Below, piece by piece: positions 12,641-23,147 of a DNA stretch of 64,000 nt; position 1 is the stretch's first letter, and every line of letters begins with the position of its first letter. Where the stretch lies: positions 186,001-250,000 of the forward strand of contig JAUJYZ010001422.1 in NCBI GenBank assembly GCA_033675265.1, in the 5' to 3' direction. The DNA comes from Actinostola sp. cb2023 (Eukaryota; Cnidaria; Anthozoa; Actiniaria; Actinostolidae). The notes below the pieces were generated by a model, which had not been told where the DNA came from, ran no database searches, and saw only the letters and a list, made by a program, of their open reading frames with translations. Made by a program: the position numbers and the translations under genes.

Positions 12641-13018
12641 ACCTACCTAACTACCTAACTAACTACCTACGTATACCTACCTACATAGCTAACTAATTAA
12701 CTAACTACCTACCTACCTACCTACCTACCTACCTACCTATTTACCTACCTACTTACCTACCTACCTACCTACCTACCTACCTACCTACCTATCCTACCTA
12801 CCTACCTACCTACCTACCTACCTATCTATCTATCTATCTACCTACCTACCTACCTACCTACCTACCTACCTACCTACCTACCTACCTACCTACCTACCTA
12901 CCTACCTACCCTACCCTACCTACCTACCTACCTACCTACCTACCTACCTACCTACCTACCTACCTACCTACCTACCCTACCTACCCTACCTACCCTGCCT
13001 ACCTACCTACCTACCTAC
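12508..13018. repeat. (CCTA)n microsatellite with CCTG and CTAA variants
   Basis: About 510 bp of tetranucleotide with internal blocks of cctg, ctaa and tcta, giving a mosaic of variants. Confidence 0.95.
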
Positions 13019-14317
13019 CAATACGAATCAATTTAAATTTTACTCCAAATAGGCAGTATCAGAGGCCTTGTGATCTGTGACGCACAATAATACTGAACTA
13101 TCATGGATACTCCCTTGTATAAGGTACGTGCCGAGGTATAGGTGAGTGTAATGTTCACAAACAGTGTTATTATGATGCTAATGAATCAATAATTTTTGCA
13201 ATGGGTTTTGTCACTTTGGTTTGTAAAATAAGCCAGTGTGGATCTCTGATTGGCACTTTACATAACAATGATTTACGAGCTGCGATGGTCTGGCATAACA
13301 GCCGTTGTTCCGTTTTGGATAGAGTCCGAAAAATCGCATTTTTAAGACTGAAATACGGAGGTCAGATTTTTGCAATCTCAGAAGCACTCCTACTGAGTAC
13401 ATATATCCCTACCCCACCCCACCTATCCCTTATACCCCCTCAGGGTGTCGTCCTCTGTTGTCCTAAATAACTAATTATACATTGCATTTACTAGATAAAT
13501 ACTGATAGATAGATAGACTAGTCTACTAATTGTCTTAATTAATAATGTCAGTGTTATACAAACTTAATAACAACTGCATTTATTGAGGCAAACTACCATT
13601 CTTCATGATATGAAATAATTATATTTTTTTGGCATTTTGATAACGTCATGTGAAACCAAAATGGAGAAATATAACTACACAATTTTTAAATCAAAGGCAG
13701 CCGTTGGCTAACTCGTGGATTACCACCCCTTCCCCCAAAAAATTGTGAGCCTGCGATGTACTCATTCAGCGGCAACGTAATGAAAGTTTACAGCCGAGTG
13801 AGTGAGTGATTCCAAAATTGTCCCAATGTCATCCCTATAACTTGTGGATTACATAATCCAAGAGTCAATAAAAACTTGCAAGGTCAGACGTTTCGATCGA
13901 AGCCTTACTTCAGTGTAAGAAGAAAAGAAAAAAGACACAGACCATGAGTTAATATGACAAATGATAATTTCTATTTGGCACCATTAGATACATTACAATA
14001 AAATATACAAAAATAAAATATCCTTATAATATAATATATAATATAATGATAATATATTTGTTAAATTTAATTGATACCAATCCTACTATAAAAAATACAA
14101 ACTTAATAACCTTTGTTTAATGATTATTAGGCAGGTATATTAAAAACTAATCATCTCTGTTTAAACAGCTTAATTGGAAAGGGCTTTATTTATTTAGCTG
14201 ACTCCTGTTCGTTATATGAAATTGACAAAACTCTTCTCTGATCAAACGTTCGAGAAGCAAGACCTTTGTACTGGCCTGAGAGAATATCCGCTTCAACTTG
14301 ACAAAAATCAATTCAGA
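13019..14317. other. Non-coding stretch with a Penelope-like 3'-end motif
   Basis: No gene supported. At about 13888-13922, cagacgtttcgatcgaagcc followed by ttacttcagtg resembles the tttcg...cttcag hairpin found at Penelope-like element 3' ends (compare 19690 and 33440). No coding remnant is attached. Confidence 0.4.
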
Positions 14318-14369
14318 ATGAGAGGTCTTCTGGTCATCGTCCTTGTTGTGGTGGTCTTTGTTTCTTATG
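14318..14369 (+). CDS. Ly6-like gene, exon 1 (signal peptide)
   Basis: Seventeen codons plus one base, strongly hydrophobic after MRG, ending at a gtaag donor. The ATG at 14318 is chosen because the signal peptide begins there; an upstream in-frame ATG (14216) adds a charged leader unlike a signal peptide. Confidence 0.82.
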
Positions 14370-15520
14370 GTAAGAACACTAAGTATTTTGTAAGGAGTTT
14401 GTAGAGCGTTTTTTTTTTAATGCGCAGGTAATCTAACTTTTTTCTATCGCGAACTCCAAATCCATCGACTTTCAAAAACATCGATCATAAACTCAGATAA
14501 CATCTTCAGCTATTTAGACTAACCTAAGAATGGGACGGATTTTGCTTTTGTATAAAAATATTGTACTTTTGATAGACTTTTCACTTCGAGATTGACATGA
14601 GCTGTTTTTTTTTTCTGGGATCAATTTTACTGAATATTTCTACGTACTGTACTTATAAAAGTGAAAGAGTTTGTTCAGCTCAGTCTTGATCATGAACTCG
14701 TGAGAACAAAAAAATAGAAAATGTCTAATGAAAAAAGAGAATATTTTTCTCCGACAAAATGTTTTACTATCAAAAGGCGTGGTCAGAAAAATGGAAATGA
14801 TCGTGATTCAAAATAACCGGCATTTTCTGTGGTGTTGTGTGGCTTGTAATAACCTGAAATACAATAGCTATACATAGAAAAAAACACGAGTACGCAGGAT
14901 ATTTTATGAAAAGCCGCAAACAAGAACAAGAAGTGGATTCTCTATTTGTTATAGAACTGACAATTCCTCAAAATACAAAACATTGACAATATGCATGGGA
15001 TGATTTTGTATGATAGATTCATTTCCAATGTCGTTGCTTGGCAACGAAGACATTTTTACACGTGCTCATCACGTGGGCACGCTAAATACTCGATCAGCGT
15101 CATGTTGAAGAAATGATTTCTACTTCCGGTTTTGTTGCATGGCAACAACGATATTTTACACGTGCTGATTACATGAAGCGCGCCAAATATGTGATTGGGT
15201 ACGATAGTTACTTCCGGTTTTCTTGCTTGGCAACGAGGCAAATTCTACACGTGCTAATCACGTGTTTCGAACACACAGGTTCTGCACTGAAGTGTTACGA
15301 GTGTCATCATTCAAGAACTTTGGCAGAGTGTGAGGCGAGCCAGAAAATCAACAACGATTGTGAACAAGGGTGGAGTTGTTTCACTATCCGCGAGAAACCT
15401 CTTGGCAAAAAGGGATTGTATTACCGCAAGACATGCGGCGGAGACGACAAGTGCAACAAGTTTTGTAAAAAGAAGAGAAATTGCAGCATCAGGTGTTGTG
15501 ATGACAACTTGTGTAACTGA
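14318..15520 (+). CDS. Secreted Ly6/uPAR (three-finger) protein, two exons
   Basis: CDS joins 14318-14369 and 15279-15520 and encodes 97 residues. Exon 1 encodes a signal peptide (MRGLLVIVLVVVVFVSY) and ends at tatg|gtaag. Exon 2 follows acacacag| and continues in phase (split Gly). The mature part starts SALKCYEC and ends CCDDNLCN, the Ly6/uPAR signature. It has 12 cysteines, two more than the usual ten. The stop directly follows the last Asn, so there is no hydrophobic GPI-attachment tail and the product should be secreted, as with SLURP/lynx-like soluble members. Family members bind receptors, often nicotinic-type; the partner here is unknown. The intron carries three copies of a roughly 95-bp module just before exon 2. 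A soluble three-finger effector is possible, but sequence alone does not show function. Confidence 0.85.
15020..15262. repeat. Three-copy tandem module in the Ly6 intron
   Basis: Three copies, 92-98 bp apart, share ttggcaacg, a tttacacgtgct segment and acttccggttt. The third copy ends about 15 bp before the exon 2 acceptor. The cacgtg within it is an E-box-like hexamer; any regulatory role is speculative. Confidence 0.7.
15279..15520 (+). CDS. Ly6-like gene, exon 2 (mature three-finger domain)
   Basis: Carries all 12 cysteines and the stop codon at 15518-15520. Acceptor is acacacag|gt. The whole domain sits in one exon; vertebrate Ly6 genes usually split it. Confidence 0.85.
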
Positions 15521-16025
15521 CCACGTGTTGCCATGACGACGACTTGTGTAACCAATCAAAAACGAGTGAAATGAATTGATTTAGTGATTTTAGTCCAGTA
15601 ATGGCTATGTGGATGTCGATTAAAATGTCTTAACAGACAGAGGTTTAACATTTTTATCACCCAAACTTCTCATTTTACGTAATTAGTTTAGTATTTACTT
15701 ACCATATCGTTTCACGTATATTTTGTAATAAGTGGACTATATATTTTTACGGTATTCCACCCATCTTTAACTGAATTTCACTCACCCTTTCACAGTAGTG
15801 TCTATCGAAGTGCCACGAATGTCTAAAGGGGTTTTACAATAACATTGGACCGTCTAAATCACATCGTTTATTTTGCTTCTCAATCTTTTACATTGATTTT
15901 ATTGATGATATTTTCTTTGCTGTAAAGCATGAAGATCCTGTATTATTATTATCCAAAGACATTGATTTTAGACATACCTGGTATCAAAAATAAACACATG
16001 AAAGTATTTTTTACAACGTACTACA
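15521..16025. other. Ly6 3' flank
   Basis: Likely 3' UTR followed by intergenic DNA. An aataaa lies near 15989. No other feature. Confidence 0.45.
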
Positions 16026-17426
16026 CAGGTAGCCCAAGCTGTTGTTTAGTACCGAGAGAATGTATGTGAGATCGTAAAATGTTAGTTTTAAAAGTGAAAT
16101 AAAATGCATCATTTGGCTTTACGTACCCCAAACGACCATCATGCACGCAACACGCTCTAGCGCGTACTCGTTACGTTAAAACCTCTATAAAGTATACATT
16201 TTCTGAAAGCTGAATAAATGAAGAATTCAATAAAACAATTAGTTTTTAGAACAAAAACAGTATATTTGAAATAGGTAAAAAAGTTCAGATTTTCACATCA
16301 CTATCATCGCCGAGGTCCCATACAGCCGCAATTTATCGAAAATCCTCGACTAATACCTTTATAAGCTCATGAGATATAGCTTACAAAAATGTGTCTCCGT
16401 TTATCTATAAATTAACCCGTTGCATTTTTATACGGTCCTAAACTTCGAGCTCTGCAAAAACTGGAAAACACTTTACAAAACAAGTTATAACTTTCGAAGG
16501 AAATTGAATATTAAAATTCGGACACACCTTTTTGAAGAATATTTATCTGACAAAGTGACTACCAAATTTCAACTAAATCGGATAAAATCCTTTTGACCCG
16601 GAACTCAAAATGTGCGCTTGATTCATGACTATTTTGTTTCCGAAATAAAAGGCAAAAGAGTTTTCAAGTTAAGTGGCGCCTTTGTTTACACAAGCGCCGA
16701 TAATCCACCACAAATATGTGATCCAATACCTGATGACATATAAATGGCAGTCAAAAGAAGATCGCCTTACGGTTCGTAACGGCGTAACACAACGAGGCAG
16801 GAAAACAAAGTTACTGCTGGCGGAAAATACGAGCACTTTGACCGTGAGTGGTTTAGCATCGTTATTCAAGGATATTTTGAGTGAGCAGTTACGATTTTTG
16901 GATACTTTCTTCGCATCTGAATCTTTGTGGAAAGTCTGTTGCGTGTGTGCTGTTGACAGCTTGCTTGTCAACATCTTTTTGCATCAAATGAAATCCAAAA
17001 TTCGTTTTTTGATTCTAACTTTTTAGGAAAAATATATTTTTAGATTCTGTTTTTTTGGAGATGGTAATAATATTCAATTTGATTTGATTGTCAAAAAAAA
17101 TCAAAACCGGTGGTTTGAAAGTTTTTTTGGGGTACTCTGATACTTTAAATCTTATTTCCAGTGTTTTTTTTGCAGTTTGACTACGCTTTAGGAGTAAATG
17201 AGAGTAAGTAAAGCCAAATGATGCATTTCAGGGGCGTAGGCAGGGGGAGGTCCTAGGGAGCCTGTGACCCCCCTTCCTCTGGGTCTACTCTTTGAATTTA
17301 TATGTTTGAGGAGGGGAGGGGGGGATTTGGTGGTGAACGATATGGAGTGTTTATTTCACTTTTAAGACTGATAACATTTTACGATCTCACATACATTCTC
17401 TACTAAGCAACAGCTTGGGCTACCTG
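16026..17426. mobile_element. 1.4-kb DNA element with long imperfect TIRs
   Basis: The left terminus caggtagcccaagctgttg is inverted at the right as caacagcttgggctacctg. Similarity continues inward through about 60 bp (agaatgtatgtgagatcgta versus its complement), and further inner blocks (atgcatcatttggcttta) also pair. The interior holds a 117-codon plus-strand frame at 16673-17026 that I do not recognise and which lacks transposase motifs. The element looks non-autonomous. A second element (ggggcgtaggcaggggg, about 17231-17340) has inserted into its right part. Confidence 0.65.
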
Positions 17427-17600
17427 TGCGTACTAATGCAAGTTCTGTTTGATCAAAGATCTAAAACCGTCTTTGAGTCCGACAATTGACAAGGATATTC
17501 CAATCAATTTAGCATATAAGATAAAACCAATCGAAAACAAGGGGACATCTAACCATAGGGATGGGGATATCTCAATATCAACAAGTGTATTTTTAGAACA

Positions 17601-17732
17601 TACGAACCTCTGCGTAAGCAGACTTCCGGTTATATCGTTATATCAAAAACTGTAAAATGTTCAGTAAAAGGCCGTCTTGTTGTAACATGACGACGGATGA
17701 GACCTTGCACCGGAAGTCTGCTTACGGAGAGG
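17601..17732. repeat. Short inverted-repeat element
   Basis: gaacctctgcgtaagcagac on the left is mirrored by gtctgcttacggagaggttc on the right around an AT-rich centre. Probably a MITE. Confidence 0.6.
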
Positions 17733-18339
17733 TTCACAAGAAGAAGCCCGACTCCCACACTGTTCCCTTATTTTCTCTTGATATAACACACTGTGTACAT
17801 CTCTATACATACACCCAACCTCTTCATGATACTGTACAGCAATATAGTTTTAGACTGAACCGCCAACTGCCAAGAGAGTCGTAAACCTGTATACCAGCAA
17901 CATACGCGAGCAATCACGAGATTATCCTCGTTGAATTTCGCGAATTGTAATCCCATATTACTCTCTAATTTACTAAATCTTGGCTCTGTGAATCTGGACA
18001 CATTTTACTGTGCTGCACATCGTGTAATCGATGCTGTGTTAAGTCATCCCTTTGGTAATGCGCCAATGGCCTAGTGCCCCAGTCTACTTCTGTATCCTAA
18101 TTCCATATTTGGTAATGATATTCCATATTTGGTAATGATAAATCCATATTTGGTAACGAAATTACACATGTATGTAGTTCTGCTTCATGATGACTATTTC
18201 CATATTTGGTAACGAAGATCCTAATTTGTAATGAAATTCCATAGTTGCCGACAAATTTGCTTTTCAATTCCATATTTGGGAACTAAATTCCATATATGGT
18301 ATGTAGCTAAGCTTCCTGGCCTCTCACTCCAACCGTAGG
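17733..18339. other. 3' flank of the Cys-loop receptor gene
   Basis: Downstream of the receptor stop codon. From 18101 to 18302 it holds six to seven loose copies of ccatatttggtaatga; the same word recurs near 2310-2350 and 27043-27078. No coding feature. Confidence 0.5.
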
Positions 18340-18741
18340 TTAGCTGAAGCTTGTATGGTACTGTGCGATAAAGTAAATAATCAAGAACAGAATATACGAA
18401 ATGGGGAACACCACCCGTGAGTATTTATCCAGCACGTGCACGCCTTTCTCTGGTCGAACTGTTTTAGCTGTTTTGGTGATAAACCGAGCGACGGAGGATT
18501 TCCTTTGGAAGTCTCGACGGCTCGGTCGCCGACGCCCAGGAGTTCTGAGACTATTTGATGAAAAGGTGACAGCTGGCTTGCGCGGTTCGTAGCTGTTGCA
18601 GTTGTTTTGTTTTATGTTCGGGTGAGATTCGATTTCTATGTGGGAAAGAACGGCGTAGTCGTCTGTTGTGTCCTTGAAACGAAATGTCTTGTTTCCTGAC
18701 GTCACAGTGACGATCATTGGCTCGGTTTCTTCTTTATTCGC
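18340..18741 (-). CDS. Cys-loop receptor, last exon (M3-M4 loop and TM4)
   Basis: Acceptor tttatttccag|gcgaataaa, phase 0. Encodes 133 residues: a loop rich in Lys, Arg and Ser, then VLDKYSRVVFPISYILFLII, the TM4 signature, and a short tail before taa. The cytoplasmic loop is basic with several possible Ser/Thr phosphorylation sites (for example RRRPSRR). Confidence 0.93.
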   Translation of the reverse strand, partial: ANKEETEPMIVTVTSGNKTFRFKDTTDDYAVLSHIEIESHPNIKQNNCNSYEPRKPAVTFSSNSLRTPGRRRPSRRDFQRKSSVARFITKTAKTVRPEKGVHVLDKYSRVVFPISYILFLIIYFIAQYHTSFS

Positions 18742-21700
18742 CTGGAAATAAAATAACAGCTTATTACTTAATGCTATGCAACGCAGTATTGCTTATTTCT
18801 CTACTCTTGGGCTTCCTGTGTGTGGAATGAAGAGCGAAATAAGGAGACTGGATTTAGTGCCTAGTCTTCATCTTGAAAAAAATGCAGAGGAAGCCCAAAA
18901 GGGCGATGAGACATTCTCGGAGGGGAAGTACTGCAGTCAGAATAAACACAGGTGGTACTGCTTTTCCGATAGTTTGTTTTTAAGCTTGGTCTTCACTAGC
19001 GACATAAGCATAAGCACAAGCAACATACGCACACTCAGTAATGCATTGCTCATTGACGGTGCTTGTCTTTTGTCACACCTATTGCATAAATGGTGTCCCG
19101 AGCTAGTCTGCGTATGTTGCTTGTGCTTATGTCGCTAGTGAGGACCAGGCTTTAGTTTTTCTTTTGCTTTTTCATACCTGAGATCTTGAGAATTCATCTT
19201 TTCCTTTCCTCTTTCCTTTTCGATATTCCTTGATGACGAGTACATACTCGATCAGAGACATAAACACAAACACGAACGAGATGAGCAGAAAATAATCGAT
19301 AGACTTGAGGTAAGACACCCTAGGCATCCCAGCATTGATTGAGCCTCTCATATAACTGATGGTAAGGAGCGCTGAGATCCCGAGTCCAACGCGTTCCGAT
19401 CCTTCCTTGTGGTCAATCCAGAATGATATCCAGGAGACTATGACTACGCAGATGCATGGGATGTACATTTGAAATATGTAGTATAACGAACGTCGGCGGA
19501 ATCGTACAGTCGCTGTTAGACCAGAAAATGTGGCTGAAAATAGGATTGTAAGGAATTAGTACATCATTTCAATTTCAATTTCGATTTCAATTTCAATTTC
19601 AATTTCAATTTTAATTTTAATTTTAATTTTAATTTTAATTTTAATTTTTAATAATTTGATAAAGATTACAACAATTTTTAATTTAAACATGTTTCGGCAG
19701 TGCTGCTGCCATCATCAGTAATTTAATGAGTGATCTATACAATGTATGAGCTTATATAAAATATATCAGTATGAAGAACAAAAGAACATTGAGTATGTGA
19801 TTACAGTGAAAGTTTTAAATTTACATGAGAGACTTGTTGATTTAAAGAGGGCTTTTCCCGAAGGATGTGAATGGCTTCCTTAATTTTCAATTGGAAGCCA
19901 GTTCTGGCCTGATCAAGTATCTTAAATGATTCATTGGAGCATAGGGCTCGACATTCCGACGAGCTCTCTAGATGTTTGTAAATGTGAGAGGCCTTATCCG
20001 TAGTAAGGTGTTCATGCATGCGCGTAGTAAGGTGTCGAGAGGTTTCACCGACATAGCAGGCACCACAGCCTGCACAAGAAAATTTGTAAACTACGCTCGA
20101 GCGGAACCCACTAGGGATAGGATATTTCGCACTGAACAGAGAACCTATTTTAAACGCGGAAAACACTACCTTGATATCAATTTTAATTTTATTTGACAAG
20201 TCCGTCCAATCCTATTTCTGGGAAATTCCTGGACTGAATTTTTGAAGTATAACAATCAAATTGACTGGGGAAAAAATCGCATTCTTCAAACCTTGGGGGC
20301 ATTTTCAAAGAATTCAGTCCACGGTTTGAAAATTCGTTGGAAATTCAGTTGAAGAAAGCTCCCTGCAAGAATGGAGTATGTGATTTATAAATAAATTATT
20401 TTTGAGATTCTTTCAATTTCCAAGGAGAATTTGGTGTTTGATCACAAGTCAGTTACTCCATTCTTCCAGGGAGCCTTCAATTCTTTTATATTAATATACT
20501 TAATATTTCCAACTACTTTCCAATGACAAAAATTATGTTATGTCTTGATGTACTTACGTGAGTGATAGACAGGATGTTTGAGGAATCGTTTTGCGCTGGC
20601 AATTTCAAACTGTGCCATTTCCTTGTCGTAGATGTTGATATCAGTACCGACAGTATCAGGTTCTCGCCAAGTATATGTAAGATCTTTGTCTTCGTATGAA
20701 ACTGTGGTCAAAACAAATGGTAATAATAATAATATTTTTTATTTATTTATATAGCGCTATTTCCAAGAAATTGCCCAATAGCGCTTTACAATACCCAGTA
20801 GCTAGTACCCAAAAGAGGATGTTTTAGATATCTGAATTAGACTCATCTATTTGTTTTGATGCTACTGACTGGAAGCAGCGAGCTGGTGCTCAAAAGCGTC
20901 ACAAAATGATTTTTTTTTGAAAATACAAAATATGCAATTTCGTTCATGTAAAATTGTAGACAATAACGAAGAACATCAGAATCGATATTTTTCATTTATT
21001 GTTATTAAAATAACATCCATTATTCTGGCCATCAATGGAATAATCCGCGTGTGGCCTGGTAACGAGTCTAAACACATCTTATTCTATTTGTGAAAAAATG
21101 CTATAAATTTTAGCATGATCATAAAATATTAGTGTTAAATACGAGAATTAAGGTAATTCCCTTGTTTTGCATTGCGCACGCTCAATTGCGCACGATTCTG
21201 AAGCTCGCGCGAGCTTGCGCACATTGGAGACCATTGGAAATCGTTAAATATTTCAAGTGTAACTGACGTTTTTTCAAAATAAATTGAAAACGAGAATGGT
21301 GGCCCCCATTTTTTTGAGTTCTTTAATAATCGGTGCTGCGTATTATATATCGAAATATGAAGGAACGTTTATTGGATAAATTTTCAAACATTTAGATGAG
21401 AATAGTTAAAGCGTACGATTTCTGGACGCACATACTTGCATGTTTCGTTAATATTTCAACAATCATAGTCATTCAATTACTTTGATTGATTTAGTAGAAG
21501 TAAACTTAGAAATATAGGTAATCTATGTTATAAGGAAGTTCTTTGGACCGAGAAAAAAGGTTTTTCATTACAACTTCCGGTTGCTACCACATTTGGCTAT
21601 ACACCTATAAATTGATATATTTGAAGAGCATCTAGCGCGAAAACGAGAATGGTGACCCCCTCTTTTTATTGCAGTTTTTAAATGTCCATTACATAATTAA

Positions 21701-23106
21701 TGTCCATGCAAAGTTTCAGAACAAAGTTATTGGCAAAACTTATTTTAAGGAATTATAAAGAGCCGAAAAGGTTTTGCGTGACTACGTGTTGTATCATGCA
21801 AATCATTGGCCTTTGTGTCGACAAAAAATTCAGGAAACTTCCTAGGGGAACAGAAAAATAAAATTAACCAGTGTAAGATATTTTTTACCGCCATACTATT
21901 ATATGCTGAATGGACAACTTGCTCCCAAAGATCTGTTGAAATCCTGATTGAAGTACTGGCATTAAAGCGCGAAATTTGAAAGACAAATGATGTTTTGATT
22001 GTATTTGTTTGTCTGTCGACAGATGCATTCAGTCAACTTTGATGTTATATACTGAAGTATAAGTCCGATTTTAAACAGAGGAACGCCAAATTGTTAATAA
22101 ATTAATGGACTTTATATTCTTCTGTATAGTTTCTGATTTTCTATCTGGATTGGATTTTTTTTCCGTCAAAACATATAGTTATGTAGAAAATCGGAACAAA
22201 ATGGGACACCTAATCTTTCATTGAAAACTTCCGCAATAATCTACGAACCAAAACGTCTTTAAGGAATTAACACTAAATATGTTTTTCTCTCGTATCTCTA
22301 CTTATTCTAGCAGCAGCACATTTTTATTCGACTCTATTATAAAGACGAAAATCAGTGAGACAGCCGTGTACAGCTCTATATATGTGACGGGGGACATGCT
22401 AATTTTATACAGTCCTTCCTAATTGCATATCCAGATTTCACTCTAAATACAGTTTTATAGTTTTGTTTTTGCTTACTAAGCGATAATTTTATCATTTCTT
22501 GTCAAAATTGTGCTGAAATAATTGTCATTTCTCTACCCGATTACAGTAAGATCATCATGACAATTCAAACGTTCCACATAAGTTGACTTTGAGCACCAGC
22601 TCACTGCTCCCAGTCACTGTTAAAAAAATTATTAATTTGTTTTGATGCTACTGTTAAAAAAATTATTAATTGAGGCTACTGTTAAAAAATAATTAAGGCT
22701 ACTGTTAAAAAATAATTGAGGCTACTGTTAAAAAATAATTGAGGCTACTGTTAAAAAATAATTGAGGCTACTGTTAAAAAATAATTGAGGCTACTGTTAA
22801 AAAATAATTGAGGCTACTGTTAAAATCAGTGGATAGCAATTTTGGCGCGTTTTGATTGGCTCCCGTATTTTAAAAATTCGGAATATCCTTGGCTATTCCT
22901 GCATTGTTTTGGGACGAGATTCAAAATGGCGTCTCTTTTCGCTACAGTCCGAAGCTGACATTTTAGAAATAAATGAATTAGCTGTTCCAACCGCAACACC
23001 AACTGATTTGGTAAATACTAAAACAATTATCCCCCTCAGTGTCGGTGAGTAGTGGTGAATATTTACCTTGCCGCTCGCTCGCAGCTCGGTACATATCCAC
23101 TACTAC

Positions 23107-23147
<41 letters not shown>

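Noticed and set aside
12416..12658. 80-codon frame with Leu-Pro-Thr-Tyr repeats
   Set aside because: Translation of the (CCTA)n array.
16673..17026. 117-codon frame inside the 1.4-kb TIR element
   Set aside because: No transposase motif and an overlapping opposite-strand frame of similar length; not called as a gene.
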